Both the position numbers and the translations under genes were made by a program. The notes beneath the pieces were generated by a model. That model saw only the letters and a list, made by a program, of their open reading frames with translations, searched no databases and was not told the DNA's origin. A stretch of DNA of 31,547 nt from CAYFWF01 sp964346815 (GTDB taxonomy: Bacteria; Acidobacteriota; Aminicenantia; Aminicenantales; Aminicenantaceae): NCBI GenBank assembly GCA_964346815.1, contig CAYFWF010000048.1:1-31547 (forward strand). The letters run 5' to 3'. Shown here one piece after another: positions 16,752 to 23,272 of this stretch (its first letter is position 1; every line of letters starts with the position of its first letter).

Positions 16752-17135
16752 ATGAATTCAAAACTGTTAATTATAATTCTTTTGATGGGAATCTTGGCTC
16801 TAACAGGATGCGGTTTGGTTGCTGTAGTTCCTGAGTCGCCGCCTCCACGCCCAGAGGCAAGACAACCATTTTTGATTCCTGAAGGGCAATTACCTCCCCC
16901 CGGAGAATGCCGAATCTGGTATCCCAAATTACCTCCAGGGCAACAACCTCCACCTGGAAACTGTGCTGAACTCGCTAGTAGAGTTCCTCATGGAGCATGG
17001 CTTATTACCCGTCCTGAAAACGACCGGGATAGACTGAAGGTATTTGTATATGACAAGAATAGGCCAGAGGTAGTGGTTGTGATTCGTTGGTATCATGCAT
17101 TCACGGGGAAATTTATCTCCGAGGAAAAAAGGTAA
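16752..17135 (+). CDS. Proline-rich lipoprotein with PPG(x)CRIWYP motif
   Basis: The 127-residue lipoprotein has a signal ending in lipobox LTGC (Cys20). A Pro-rich segment of about 25 residues follows, then the motif PPPGECRIWYPKLPPGQQPP and GNC. This Cys-x-x-Trp-Tyr-Pro/PPGQ motif is widespread in short exported proteins of Gram-negative bacteria, but its function is unknown to me. A Gly-poor C-terminal half (ITRPENDRDRLKVFVYDKNRPEVVVVIRWYHAFTG) reads as beta strands. Its stop codon overlaps the ATG of the next gene (TAATG), so the two are translationally coupled and probably act together at the outer membrane (inference). Confidence 0.78.
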   Translation: MNSKLLIIILLMGILALTGCGLVAVVPESPPPRPEARQPFLIPEGQLPPPGECRIWYPKLPPGQQPPPGNCAELASRVPHGAWLITRPENDRDRLKVFVYDKNRPEVVVVIRWYHAFTGKFISEEKR

Positions 17136-17560
17136 TGAAGAAACTATTATTTGTTTTGCTGATTCTATTTATGGCTATAAACGCCAACGGGATGGGCATA
17201 GGAGTGATTGTGGGTTCTCCAACAGCACTTTCGCTGAAATTGGCAAGAGTTCATTTGGAATTCGGTTATCAGGGAATCGAAGGCGGAAACACATCTCTCC
17301 ATTTTTCATACGAAATTCCCTTCAAGATTGATTTTGGAAATCGAAATGCTATTCCCATGTATTTTGGTCTCGGTCTTTTTTCAGAGTTCGGTTCAGACAC
17401 ACATATGGGTGTAAGGTTTCCCATCGGAATAAATTTTTGGCTTGCGAAAAATATTGTTTTATTCGGTGAAATAGTTCCTGCATTTTCTGTTCTTGAAAAA
17501 ACGGGATTCACACTTTTTGGAGGAGTAGGTCTGAGAATCCATTTCAATGTTAAATCATAA
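17135..17560 (+). CDS. Small exported barrel-like protein
   Basis: From the coupled ATG at 17135 the protein is 141 residues. It has a signal peptide (MKKLLFVLLILFMAINANG) followed by alternating strands with Gly and aromatic residues: GMGIGVIVGSPTALSLKLA, HLEFGYQGIEGG, LHFSYEIPFKIDF, AIPMYFGLGLFSEF and MGVRFPIGINFWLA, with terminal FGGVGLRIHFNVKS. The regular amphipathic strands and an aromatic-hydrophobic end fit a small outer-membrane beta-barrel. The final residue is not Phe, so the insertion signal is not perfect. The longer frame from 17087 is out of place because it would overlap the upstream gene heavily. It is coupled to the proline-rich lipoprotein gene by a TAATG overlap. Confidence 0.75.
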   Translation: MKKLLFVLLILFMAINANGMGIGVIVGSPTALSLKLARVHLEFGYQGIEGGNTSLHFSYEIPFKIDFGNRNAIPMYFGLGLFSEFGSDTHMGVRFPIGINFWLAKNIVLFGEIVPAFSVLEKTGFTLFGGVGLRIHFNVKS

Positions 17561-17716
17561 TTCCTTGTTTTTAATTATTTCTGCATCCTAATCTTACAAA
17601 GCCCCTCAACATCGTCCATTAAGAATCAACTAGATATCTCTTTCCAGAACGAGAGGGCTTACTATATACGAGCAGTCACCTCCTCTTTCCATTGACATGA
17701 ACAGCTGTAATAAATA

Positions 17717-17759
17717 AGCTTTGTGTCAACCAACAGAGGAGGTGAGGGATGAAAAAACT
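17717..17759 (+). repeat. Duplicated leader, copy B
   Basis: This matches 15485-15527 with four substitutions and spans the 5' untranslated end, ribosome site and first codons of the third lipoprotein gene. Immediately upstream is a perfect TTGACA (17692-17697), but no good -10 follows at the usual distance. Confidence 0.75.
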
Positions 17760-18291
17760 GTTTATGATTTTGCCGTTGGTTCTGATTCTATGCTTTATGG
17801 TCGGCTGCCAGGACAAGGAAGCTATGGCAGAGCTTGAAGAGTACAAAATCCAGGCTGACCTTGAAGAGCGGAATGAAGCTATGTACAGACGATTCATAGA
17901 AGAGTTGAATAAAGGAAATCTTGATATTTTTGAAGAGCTGCTGGCTCCAGGCTTTGTTTGCTACAGTCCTTCTGGAAAGAAACAACCATTATCCCGAGAA
18001 GAATGGATAGAGGGGATGAAGGATGTCCTTAAAGCACTCCCTGATTTGCAATATGATATCACGGCAATTTTTGCTGACAATGATATCGTGGTCGCCAGCA
18101 CTCTTGGTTCTGCCACACACAACGGGGAATATATGGGGCTACCACCTTCAGGGAATAGGATATCTGACGTCAGCGCAATCGTTATTATCCAGTTCGAGGA
18201 CGGCAAACTCATTAAGGAATGGGCTGTGGTTGATAATCTGAGCTTAATGCAGCAACTCGGCATGGAGCTTAAGCCGAAGGAGAAGAAATAA
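17749..18291 (+). CDS. SnoaL-like (ester cyclase type) lipoprotein, paralogue 2
   Basis: The 180-residue lipoprotein is the sister of the product at 16058-16600: the same lipobox FMVGC (Cys20), the same QDKxAMAELEE linker and a SnoaL_2-like domain (FIEELNKGNLDIFEELLAP, FVCYSPSGKKQPLSREEW, LPDLQYDITAIFADNDIVVA and NGEYMGLPPSGNRIS, then EDGKLIKEWAVVDNLSLMQQLG). Lengths are equal and the ends almost identical, but the middle has diverged considerably, so the duplication is old or selection differs along the gene. Its leader instead matches the first lipoprotein gene, suggesting mosaic exchange. The gene ends directly at the edge of the long inverted repeat. Substrate and partner are unknown. Confidence 0.85.
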   Translation: MKKLFMILPLVLILCFMVGCQDKEAMAELEEYKIQADLEERNEAMYRRFIEELNKGNLDIFEELLAPGFVCYSPSGKKQPLSREEWIEGMKDVLKALPDLQYDITAIFADNDIVVASTLGSATHNGEYMGLPPSGNRISDVSAIVIIQFEDGKLIKEWAVVDNLSLMQQLGMELKPKEKK

Positions 18292-18604
18292 AAAGCTATA
18301 GAATTACAGTATGTATATATCGATAAAAGACTCTACCATATCCAGGGTCAAAGGGGGGCTCTGGGTGATAGGGTTTTTATGGGGAGAATAAGGATTGTTT
18401 TTTGTTTTCAAAGCATATGAGGATTGTCAAATGGGTCTAATGTGTTAGACGAGATAGGGAACTACGTCAAAATAGACTCATCCCCATGTGTCACATATGT
18501 GCCAAAAATTGTCTAAAATAGCTGAAACTACGGGTCTGTAGCATAAAAGACAAAACTAAGAAAAAGGCTGATTTTCAGGGGATACGGCTGGTACGGCTCT
18601 CTTG
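18289..18604 (-). repeat. Long inverted repeat, left copy
   Basis: About 300 bp here match, as reverse complement, the segment 25007-25315. Shared landmarks include CGATAAAAGACTCTA, GGGTGATAGGG, CACATATGTG, TAGCTGAAACTACGGGTCTG and the tRNA-end-like GGTACG. Inside are a 10-bp palindrome CACATATGTG and a short GTCTAA/TTAGAC stem (18436-18451). The left edge touches the stop of the SnoaL-like gene and the right edge ends near the tRNA-Arg CCA-end sequence. No gene is seen in 18292-18747. Confidence 0.8.
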
Positions 18605-18680
18605 TGCCGGCTGGAGAGAGCACCCACCTTTTTGGTTCCCATCATCAACCCCCCTTTTGCTGACACAGCCGGCTTGTCAA
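18605..18680 (-). repeat. Short repeat with GCCGGCTG ends, copy 1
   Basis: Read on the minus strand, TTGACAAGCCGGCTG...GTCAGCAAAAGG...TTGATG...GAACCAAAAAGGTG matches 21732-21801 on the plus strand. Its ends form an 8-bp inverted repeat (18606-18613 with 18666-18673). It abuts the long inverted repeat. It could be an eroded part of a mobile element or a structured non-coding sequence. I match it to no known RNA. Confidence 0.65.
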
Positions 18681-18747
18681 ATCAAGAGATTTGAGTATAC
18701 AGGAATAATGTAGTAAATTAGTTGTATATGCAGAGGAGGGAGGGAAG

Positions 18748-19953
18748 ATGAAAAAACTATTCTATCTGATAATAATCTTATCCTTATTTGTCTACTGTGT
18801 ACCAAAACAAGATGAAGTGGAAAGGATTATGGAAGATGGAGTGGATGTGGTTATCAATCATTTAGAGCCTTACAAAATCATTGGAGAGCCTAGCAATCTT
18901 ATCCTTGAGGAAGTATTTACAATTGATACAGAAAAAGCTGATGTAAAAAAAATAGGACTAACTAATATTTGGAATTTTGATGTTGATTCTGAAGAAAATA
19001 TATATATGCTAAGTTATAAAAACTACGAAAGTAAAAATTGTATTTTTAAATTTGATAGAAATGGAAATTTTGTTACCTCTTTTGGACAAAGAAACCAAGA
19101 ACTGAACGAAACAGGACGACTCTCAGTTCAAAGAATTAATAATTCGGATGAAATTGTAGTTCCTGATATAGTCAATTTCACGCTTGTAATCTTTAGCATA
19201 GATGGAAGTCTTTTGAGGGAAATTGCTATTCGTTTGGATATCGATGAATTTAAGGTGGATACTGTTTCAGATAGTTTTGCTATGGAAGTGAATCAGCTTG
19301 AAAGTGGGAATCATTTGATACAATGGCAGATTGACCATCGCAATTATAAATATGACCATCAACTTCCTTTAATCTTATACAGCTCTGGGTTTGACAGAAT
19401 AAAAGAACTTGGCAGATACATAATTCTTGATTTTACTACAGCAGAAAAGTTAAGAGGCATATTCCCTGTCTTTACGTGGAGCATATCAGACGGAAAAATA
19501 TTCTTAGGAACTGAAGAGAATGGCTATGAAATAAATGTATATGATTCAGAAGGAGATTTAGTAAGAAAAATCAAAAAGATGTATAAACCTGTAAAAGTTC
19601 CAGATGAATATAAAAAATACATTATGAAAATGGCAGAAACAGTGCCATGGGGAGATAAAATCTATTTTCCTGAGTTCATGCCTCCATTTCAATATATTTT
19701 TACTGATGATGAAAGGCATCTTTTTGTCATGACTTATGAGAAAGGGGAGAAGCAGAAGGAATATTTATATGATATTTTCAATCCTGATGGTATTTTTATC
19801 GGAAGAATTAGCTTAGGAAACTATGGCTTTTCAGGATATCTTGGAACTGATGGACCACTCGAAGTAAAAGCTAAAAACAATCGCATATACTGCCTTAGAG
19901 AAAATGAAAGTGGCTATCATGAACTTGTGGTTTATAAGATGAAGTGGGAATAA
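18748..19953 (+). CDS. Lipoprotein, six-bladed beta-propeller type
   Basis: The 401-residue exported protein has a lipobox ending VYC (Cys17). The body has repeated blade signatures of the 6-bladed/NHL-like exported propellers: NIWNFDVDSEENIYMLSY and CIFKFDRNGNFVTSFGQ, then IVVPDIVNFTLVIFSIDGSL and VYDSEGDLVRKIKK, with terminal DIFNPDGIFIGRISL and RIYCLRENESGYHELVVYKM. Ligand and function are unknown. The gene is AT-rich compared with the first 15 kb. AGGAGGGAGG precedes the ATG. It faces a second propeller gene of similar length on the other strand (convergent, 34 bp between stops). Confidence 0.85.
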   Translation: MKKLFYLIIILSLFVYCVPKQDEVERIMEDGVDVVINHLEPYKIIGEPSNLILEEVFTIDTEKADVKKIGLTNIWNFDVDSEENIYMLSYKNYESKNCIFKFDRNGNFVTSFGQRNQELNETGRLSVQRINNSDEIVVPDIVNFTLVIFSIDGSLLREIAIRLDIDEFKVDTVSDSFAMEVNQLESGNHLIQWQIDHRNYKYDHQLPLILYSSGFDRIKELGRYIILDFTTAEKLRGIFPVFTWSISDGKIFLGTEENGYEINVYDSEGDLVRKIKKMYKPVKVPDEYKKYIMKMAETVPWGDKIYFPEFMPPFQYIFTDDERHLFVMTYEKGEKQKEYLYDIFNPDGIFIGRISLGNYGFSGYLGTDGPLEVKAKNNRIYCLRENESGYHELVVYKMKWE

Positions 19954-19987
19954 AAATGGATACGATTTGACGAGCTCAATATTCTTT

Positions 19988-21172
19988 TTAGAATCCCTCC
20001 CTTATCTGCTCCCAATTTTTAATTTTGTAGCGTTTGATTTTGGCGTAACCAGTGTCGCGGTTGAATTCTGCTGTGTAAATGTAGCCATGTTTTATTAACG
20101 GAAATCGGACTGGTATTTTTACTCTATATAGATAATATCCCTTTTTATTGAACATGTCATAATGACTCACTTTATTTTCATCAGGCGAGTATATAAATCT
20201 CTTAACATAAATTTGTCCTTTATCATCCCTTATTATGTCACTAAAGAGAGGCTTATATTTCGGAAAGTTCATTGCTTTTTTAGCTTCACCTCTTGAGAAT
20301 TTTCGGTTCCAATTTCTAATCATGGGTCTTTCCATAAAACGGTTTAATACTCTTTCTTTATCATCATTGGTCAGAGGTTGAGGATTCTCATCCTTTTCGA
20401 ATTTGTAAACAATATTCCCTGAGGAATTAATAACGAACAGCTTGTATTCTGAACTATAGCCATAGACACTCAATTCTTCATCTATTCCACAGATAAGTAA
20501 TCGAGGCTCGTGAAAATTAGGGAGCTTATATTTCAAAGAAGAGTTTCTTCCTTCCCTGTTATAAGTTACAATCGTCTTAACAAACTTTCCTTCCGAATTG
20601 AAAAGGTCAATATTCGAAGAATAACCAGTCAACGTTTCACCTATGATATTTCCTTCTTTTGTAATCCTATATTGGTCTGAGATTTTGAGTCCAAACAGGT
20701 TGAATGTTTTTATTAATTCTCCGTTGCTTTTGAATTCGTGAATCCTTCTGTTATCCAGAACGTAAATGTTGTCGTGTGAGTCTAAGTATAAGAATGTGAA
20801 ATAGTCCTCAAATTCGCCTGGACCTTGCCCTTGTCTCCCAATTGTCTGAAGATAGTTACCATTTCTATCATATTTTTGAATTCTGTAATTACCTTGGTCT
20901 AAAGCAAAAATATTTCCATCTTTATCTACTCCCATTTTTACTTCTTCATAAAACATATAATTCTCATCTTCCTCATTCCCTATACTCAAGTCTTCTTCTA
21001 AATCAAACGTGATTTCTCCATAAAGAGGCTCATTCGGATTTTTAATAATTTTGACTCCATCTTCCTCTTCAATCGTGCCTTTCCATTGAGAATTTTGATT
21101 TTTTATTGCATAGACTGAGAGGAAAATGAAGACAAGAGAAATGACAATTAAAAGCTTTATTCTGAGTTTCAT
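19988..21172 (-). CDS. Exported six-bladed beta-propeller (NHL-like) protein
   Basis: From the preferred ATG at 21172 the protein is 394 residues. A longer GTG start at 21181 exists, but AGGGTGG sits 5 nt before this ATG. An N-terminal hydrophobic segment (about 4-22) acts as signal anchor or signal peptide without a lipobox Cys. Blades show the NHL signature: VKMGVDKDGNIFALDQGNYR, IQKYDRNGNYLQTIGRQGQG PGEF, LYLDSHDNIYVLDNRRIHEF and KSNGELIKTFNLFG. Such propellers bind peptides, lipids or sugars outside the cell. It is similar in plan to the convergent lipoprotein at 18748; they may be distant paralogues. Confidence 0.85.
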   Translation of the reverse strand: MKLRIKLLIVISLVFIFLSVYAIKNQNSQWKGTIEEEDGVKIIKNPNEPLYGEITFDLEEDLSIGNEEDENYMFYEEVKMGVDKDGNIFALDQGNYRIQKYDRNGNYLQTIGRQGQGPGEFEDYFTFLYLDSHDNIYVLDNRRIHEFKSNGELIKTFNLFGLKISDQYRITKEGNIIGETLTGYSSNIDLFNSEGKFVKTIVTYNREGRNSSLKYKLPNFHEPRLLICGIDEELSVYGYSSEYKLFVINSSGNIVYKFEKDENPQPLTNDDKERVLNRFMERPMIRNWNRKFSRGEAKKAMNFPKYKPLFSDIIRDDKGQIYVKRFIYSPDENKVSHYDMFNKKGYYLYRVKIPVRFPLIKHGYIYTAEFNRDTGYAKIKRYKIKNWEQIREGF

Positions 21173-21533
21173 GAGGACCACCCTTTTATCCTAATTCATT
21201 TTATCATAAATAAAATATTTAAAAAGAGAATAAGCTAGCTGGCAGATTCGTCCCTTGAGAGTGTTATCAAATAGCCTCTATAGCCAACCTCCAACCTTTC
21301 AACATAATAAGCGATTCAGTATCCTCATAAACTCTCTTCAAAGTTCCAAGCAAATCCCTCCGGGCGTGCCACTACATTCCAGGCTTTTGTATCAAAATCA
21401 ACAATTTAGAGTTGAGTTTTGTATTTTCGGCCATTAAGTCAGATTATGTCATTTTAAGCCATTTTTAGTGACATTTTACTGACCGGATTACTGACCGGAA
21501 ATAATGAGGGATAAGTCTATTATGGTGTGGAAA
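21173..21533. other. Non-coding AT-rich stretch before the tRNA-Leu fragment
   Basis: It contains the presumed promoter region of the minus-strand propeller gene. Near 21479-21498 a direct repeat CTGACCGG-atta-CTGACCGG lies 36 bp before the tRNA-Leu fragment. No gene is supported. Confidence 0.5.
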
Positions 21534-21598
21534 ACACAAGGGACTTAAAATCCCTCGTAGGTTGTACCTACGTGCCGGTTCGAGTCCGGCCCTCGGCA
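21534..21598 (+). tRNA. 3' fragment of tRNA-Leu (UAA anticodon)
   Basis: The anticodon arm is intact (AGGGA-CTTAAAA-TCCCT, anticodon TAA). A long class II variable arm follows (CGTAGG/CCTACG), then a T arm (GCCGG-TTCGAGT-CCGGC) and the acceptor 3' strand CCTCGGC plus A. No CCA is encoded. A matching 5' acceptor strand (GCCGAGG) and normal D arm cannot be found upstream, so this is a fragment beginning at about the D-loop, not a working gene. This is the scar expected at the far end of an element integrated in a tRNA gene. Confidence 0.8.
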
Positions 21599-21704
21599 CT
21601 CTTCTTGCCTCTAACACCTTTGAACTGAGTAAGTTAACGTGATCAGGACAAACTAAACGAAAACAAACATAAACAGACAGTTTTCGTCTGTTTTGGCATG
21701 CTTA

Positions 21705-21727
21705 TGTCCCCAATTTGTCCCCACACC
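21705..21727. repeat. Direct repeat TGTCCCCA near the tRNA-Leu fragment
   Basis: The sequence TGTCCCCAATTTGTCCCCA is two 8-bp units with a 3-bp gap, about 110 bp after the tRNA fragment. Similar spaced pairs occur next to the tRNA-Arg fragments. Read on the minus strand the segment encodes GVGTNWGHKHAKTDE before a stop, compatible with an eroded integrase end. This reading is inference. Confidence 0.4.
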
Positions 21728-21731
21728 TGCC

Positions 21732-21801
21732 TTGACAAATGCCGGCCGTTGTCAGCAAAAGGGGATTGATGGAAACCAAAAAGGTGTGAGCCCTCTCCGG
21801 C
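21732..21801 (+). repeat. Short repeat with GCCGG ends, copy 2
   Basis: Same element as 18605-18680 in opposite orientation. Shared blocks are TTGACAA, GCCGG, GTCAGCAAAAGGGG, TTGATGG, AACCAAAAAGGTG and CTCTCC. The ends again pair (GCCGG at 21741-21745 with CCGGC at 21797-21801), so the stem is conserved while bases differ. Confidence 0.65.
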
Positions 21802-21860
21802 CTACTAAAATGAAACATCTCTATCACTGTCACGCTAATAAAATAGTTAGTAAAATACAC

Positions 21861-21889
21861 TTGACAAGATCACTTGTAAATCTTATATT
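21861..21889 (+). promoter_or_regulatory. Strong sigma-70-type promoter of arsR
   Basis: A perfect -35 TTGACA (21861-21866) and -10 TATATT (21884-21889) are separated by exactly 17 nt. The TTAAGT-N12-ACTTAA operator starts on the last base of the -10, so a bound repressor would cover the transcription start. Confidence 0.8.
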
Positions 21890-21912
21890 TAAGTAATAAA
21901 TAAAACACTTAA
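21889..21912. promoter_or_regulatory. Putative ArsR operator 1
   Basis: TTAAGT-N12-ACTTAA (21889-21894, 21907-21912), an imperfect 24-bp palindrome overlapping the arsR promoter. The same half-sites and the same 12-nt gap recur at 22367-22390. Autoregulation by the ArsR protein is the simplest reading. Confidence 0.75.
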
Positions 21913-21930
21913 TTATTTAGAAAGATGTGC

Positions 21931-22347
21931 ATGAAATTAAATCCAGCCTATATGTTTAAAGTATTAGGTGTAGAAACTCGGATTAGAATGATTGATCTGA
22001 TAAAAACTAAAGGGCCGCTTGGTGCCAAGAGTATTGCAGAAGATCTGGGGATAACAACAGCCGCTGTATCGCAACATTTAAAAATTTTGAAACATGCAGG
22101 TCTCGTTAGAAGCGAAAGGAAGGGATTTTGGATTCCTTATTCTTTAGATGAAGTAGCCTTAGAAAACTGCAAAGCTGTATTGAGTGAAGTTTGTTCATGC
22201 GGGTGCCGAGGGACAGGAAAAAACAAAGAGAAAGCCCAGGATGATTCAAGTTTGGAATCACTAAAGAAATATGAATCAGAATTACGAAGCGAACTCAGAA
22301 TTGTTAGAGATAGAATTAATGAAATGAAGTCCAAAAAAAGTAAATAA
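21931..22347 (+). CDS. ArsR-family winged-helix regulator with Cys-rich tail
   Basis: The protein is 138 residues from the ATG at 21931, which has AGAAAG 6 nt upstream; an ATG at 21925 would add two residues and has no proper spacing. It has a winged helix-turn-helix of the ArsR type: ETRIRMIDLIKTKG, GAKSIAEDLGITTAAVSQHL KILKHAGLVRSERKG and FWIPYSLDE. Behind it lies a Cys cluster (VCSCGCRG; Cys90, 92 and 94 counted from 21925, plus Cys82) and a charged coiled-coil end (SLKKYESELRSELRIVRDRI). Classical ArsR metal boxes lie in helix 3, and ELCVCDL is absent here, so the sensing site, if Cys-based, would be in the tail. It likely represses its own gene and the neighbouring operon until a metal or thiol-reactive signal binds. 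Confidence 0.88.
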   Translation: MKLNPAYMFKVLGVETRIRMIDLIKTKGPLGAKSIAEDLGITTAAVSQHLKILKHAGLVRSERKGFWIPYSLDEVALENCKAVLSEVCSCGCRGTGKNKEKAQDDSSLESLKKYESELRSELRIVRDRINEMKSKKSK

Positions 22348-22366
22348 AAATTTTTTAAAATTAAAA

Positions 22367-22390
22367 TTAAGTGATTAATAAATTACTTAA
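22367..22390. promoter_or_regulatory. Putative ArsR operator 2
   Basis: TTAAGT at 22367-22372 and ACTTAA at 22385-22390 with exactly 12 nt between, 59 bp before the Cys-rich gene. Nearly palindromic over its length. Its match to operator 1 marks the downstream genes as the likely regulon. A clear -35/-10 pair around it could not be assigned. Confidence 0.75.
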
Positions 22391-22449
22391 TTATTATTTA
22401 TCTGTTTCAGTTAGCAACATTTTAAATCTTATAAAGGAGGTGATAAACA

Positions 22450-22650
22450 ATGTGTCAACCGAGAGGAAGTCAAAGAACTTCTGGAATTCTGGGATGTAGT
22501 TGTGGCTGTTGCGGATGTGGCTGTGGTCCATTATTCCGGCGTTTCTTAACTGAAAGGGAAGAAGCGGAAAGGCTGGAGGATTATAAAAAACAACTGAAAA
22601 AGGAACTTGAAGGTTTAGAAGAACGCATCCAAGAATTTCAACAAAAGTAG
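22450..22650 (+). CDS. Small Cys-rich coiled-coil protein
   Basis: The 66-residue protein has seven Cys: Cys2 and a dense cluster Cys16, 18, 20, 21, 23 and 25 (GCSCGCCGCGCGP). After this comes a charged helix (about 33-66, TEREEAERLEDYKKQLKKEL...LEERIQEFQQ) that reads as a coiled coil like those of DUF5320-type small proteins. It is most simply a metal-binding or thiol protein that oligomerises through its helix (inference). The same order, Cys cluster then coiled coil, occurs at the end of the adjacent ArsR protein. An unusually perfect ribosome site AAAGGAGGTGAT (22433-22444) lies just before the ATG, so it is probably made in high amount. A strong terminator follows. Confidence 0.82.
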   Translation: MCQPRGSQRTSGILGCSCGCCGCGCGPLFRRFLTEREEAERLEDYKKQLKKELEGLEERIQEFQQK

Positions 22651-22665
22651 GCTCAAATTCAGCCG

Positions 22666-22704
22666 AGGGGTGGGAGATAATGAGAAAGCTTCCACCCCTT
22701 TTTT
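22666..22704 (+). terminator. Rho-independent terminator or attenuator after the Cys-rich gene
   Basis: A 10-bp stem with one mismatch (GGGGTGGGAG at 22667-22676 with CTTCCACCCC at 22689-22698) and a 12-nt loop is followed by six T. It lies before the CopD-like gene on the same strand, so it would lower expression of the downstream genes relative to the Cys-rich gene. Confidence 0.85.
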
Positions 22705-22736
22705 GAGTTTTAGAAAAAGAAAAATGGAGGTGTAAA

Positions 22737-23261
22737 ATGAGTCTATTTATTTTAAGTCTGAGCAATTTTCTTCACCTTACGGCCACGATAATATGGATAG
22801 GAGGAATTATGATGATTCTATTGGTGATTCTGCCTGGGGCAAAAGAATCTCTAGAATCAGCACCAATGACAAAAAGGATAATGAAAGAAATAACCAAACG
22901 ATTTACTCCTATGGCTAACATAAGCATCCTTGTTATAATTTTAACTGGCCTTGTCATTGCTTTTTATGAGAAAAATTTTACAGGTTTTCTCGAATTTAAC
23001 AATTTGTGGAGTTCTGTTATGTTTTTGAAGCACATTCTAGTAGTCGTGATGGTGATAATCCATTTTTACAGGGGATTGTTGTTGAATCCCAGAATAGCTG
23101 GAATATCTTCCAAGATTAATGAACCGATGGTTGCATCCCCTCTGTCTTCTCGAGTTCAAAGACTGCAAAAATTTTCATTAGATCTTGTCAAAGTGAATCT
23201 TGTTCTGGGAATGATAGTACTGATGATGACCGGGATTTCCTCATCCCTTCAAGAGAGCTAA
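22737..23261 (+). CDS. CopD-like four-helix membrane protein
   Basis: The 174-residue inner-membrane protein has four hydrophobic helices (about 7-30, 58-78, 93-113 and 150-170). The motif FLHLTATIIWIGG (His13, Trp20) in helix 1 and KHILVVVMVIIHFYRG (His99, His109) in helix 3 match the CopD/PcoD and cytochrome b561-like pattern, where the histidines bind copper or heme. It is much shorter than classical CopD. With an ArsR-type regulator and a Cys-rich small protein in front, a role in copper or other soft-metal handling, or in heme or redox sensing, is a fair inference. GGAGGTG lies 6 nt before the ATG. The next gene starts 11 bp after its stop. Confidence 0.75.
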   Translation: MSLFILSLSNFLHLTATIIWIGGIMMILLVILPGAKESLESAPMTKRIMKEITKRFTPMANISILVIILTGLVIAFYEKNFTGFLEFNNLWSSVMFLKHILVVVMVIIHFYRGLLLNPRIAGISSKINEPMVASPLSSRVQRLQKFSLDLVKVNLVLGMIVLMMTGISSSLQES

Positions 23262-23272
23262 GTGTAGCATTT

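Noticed and set aside
18605..18680. Known riboswitch (c-di-GMP, fluoride, cobalamin) in the short repeat
   Set aside because: The conserved core bases of these classes are absent, and the element is not placed before a matching gene.
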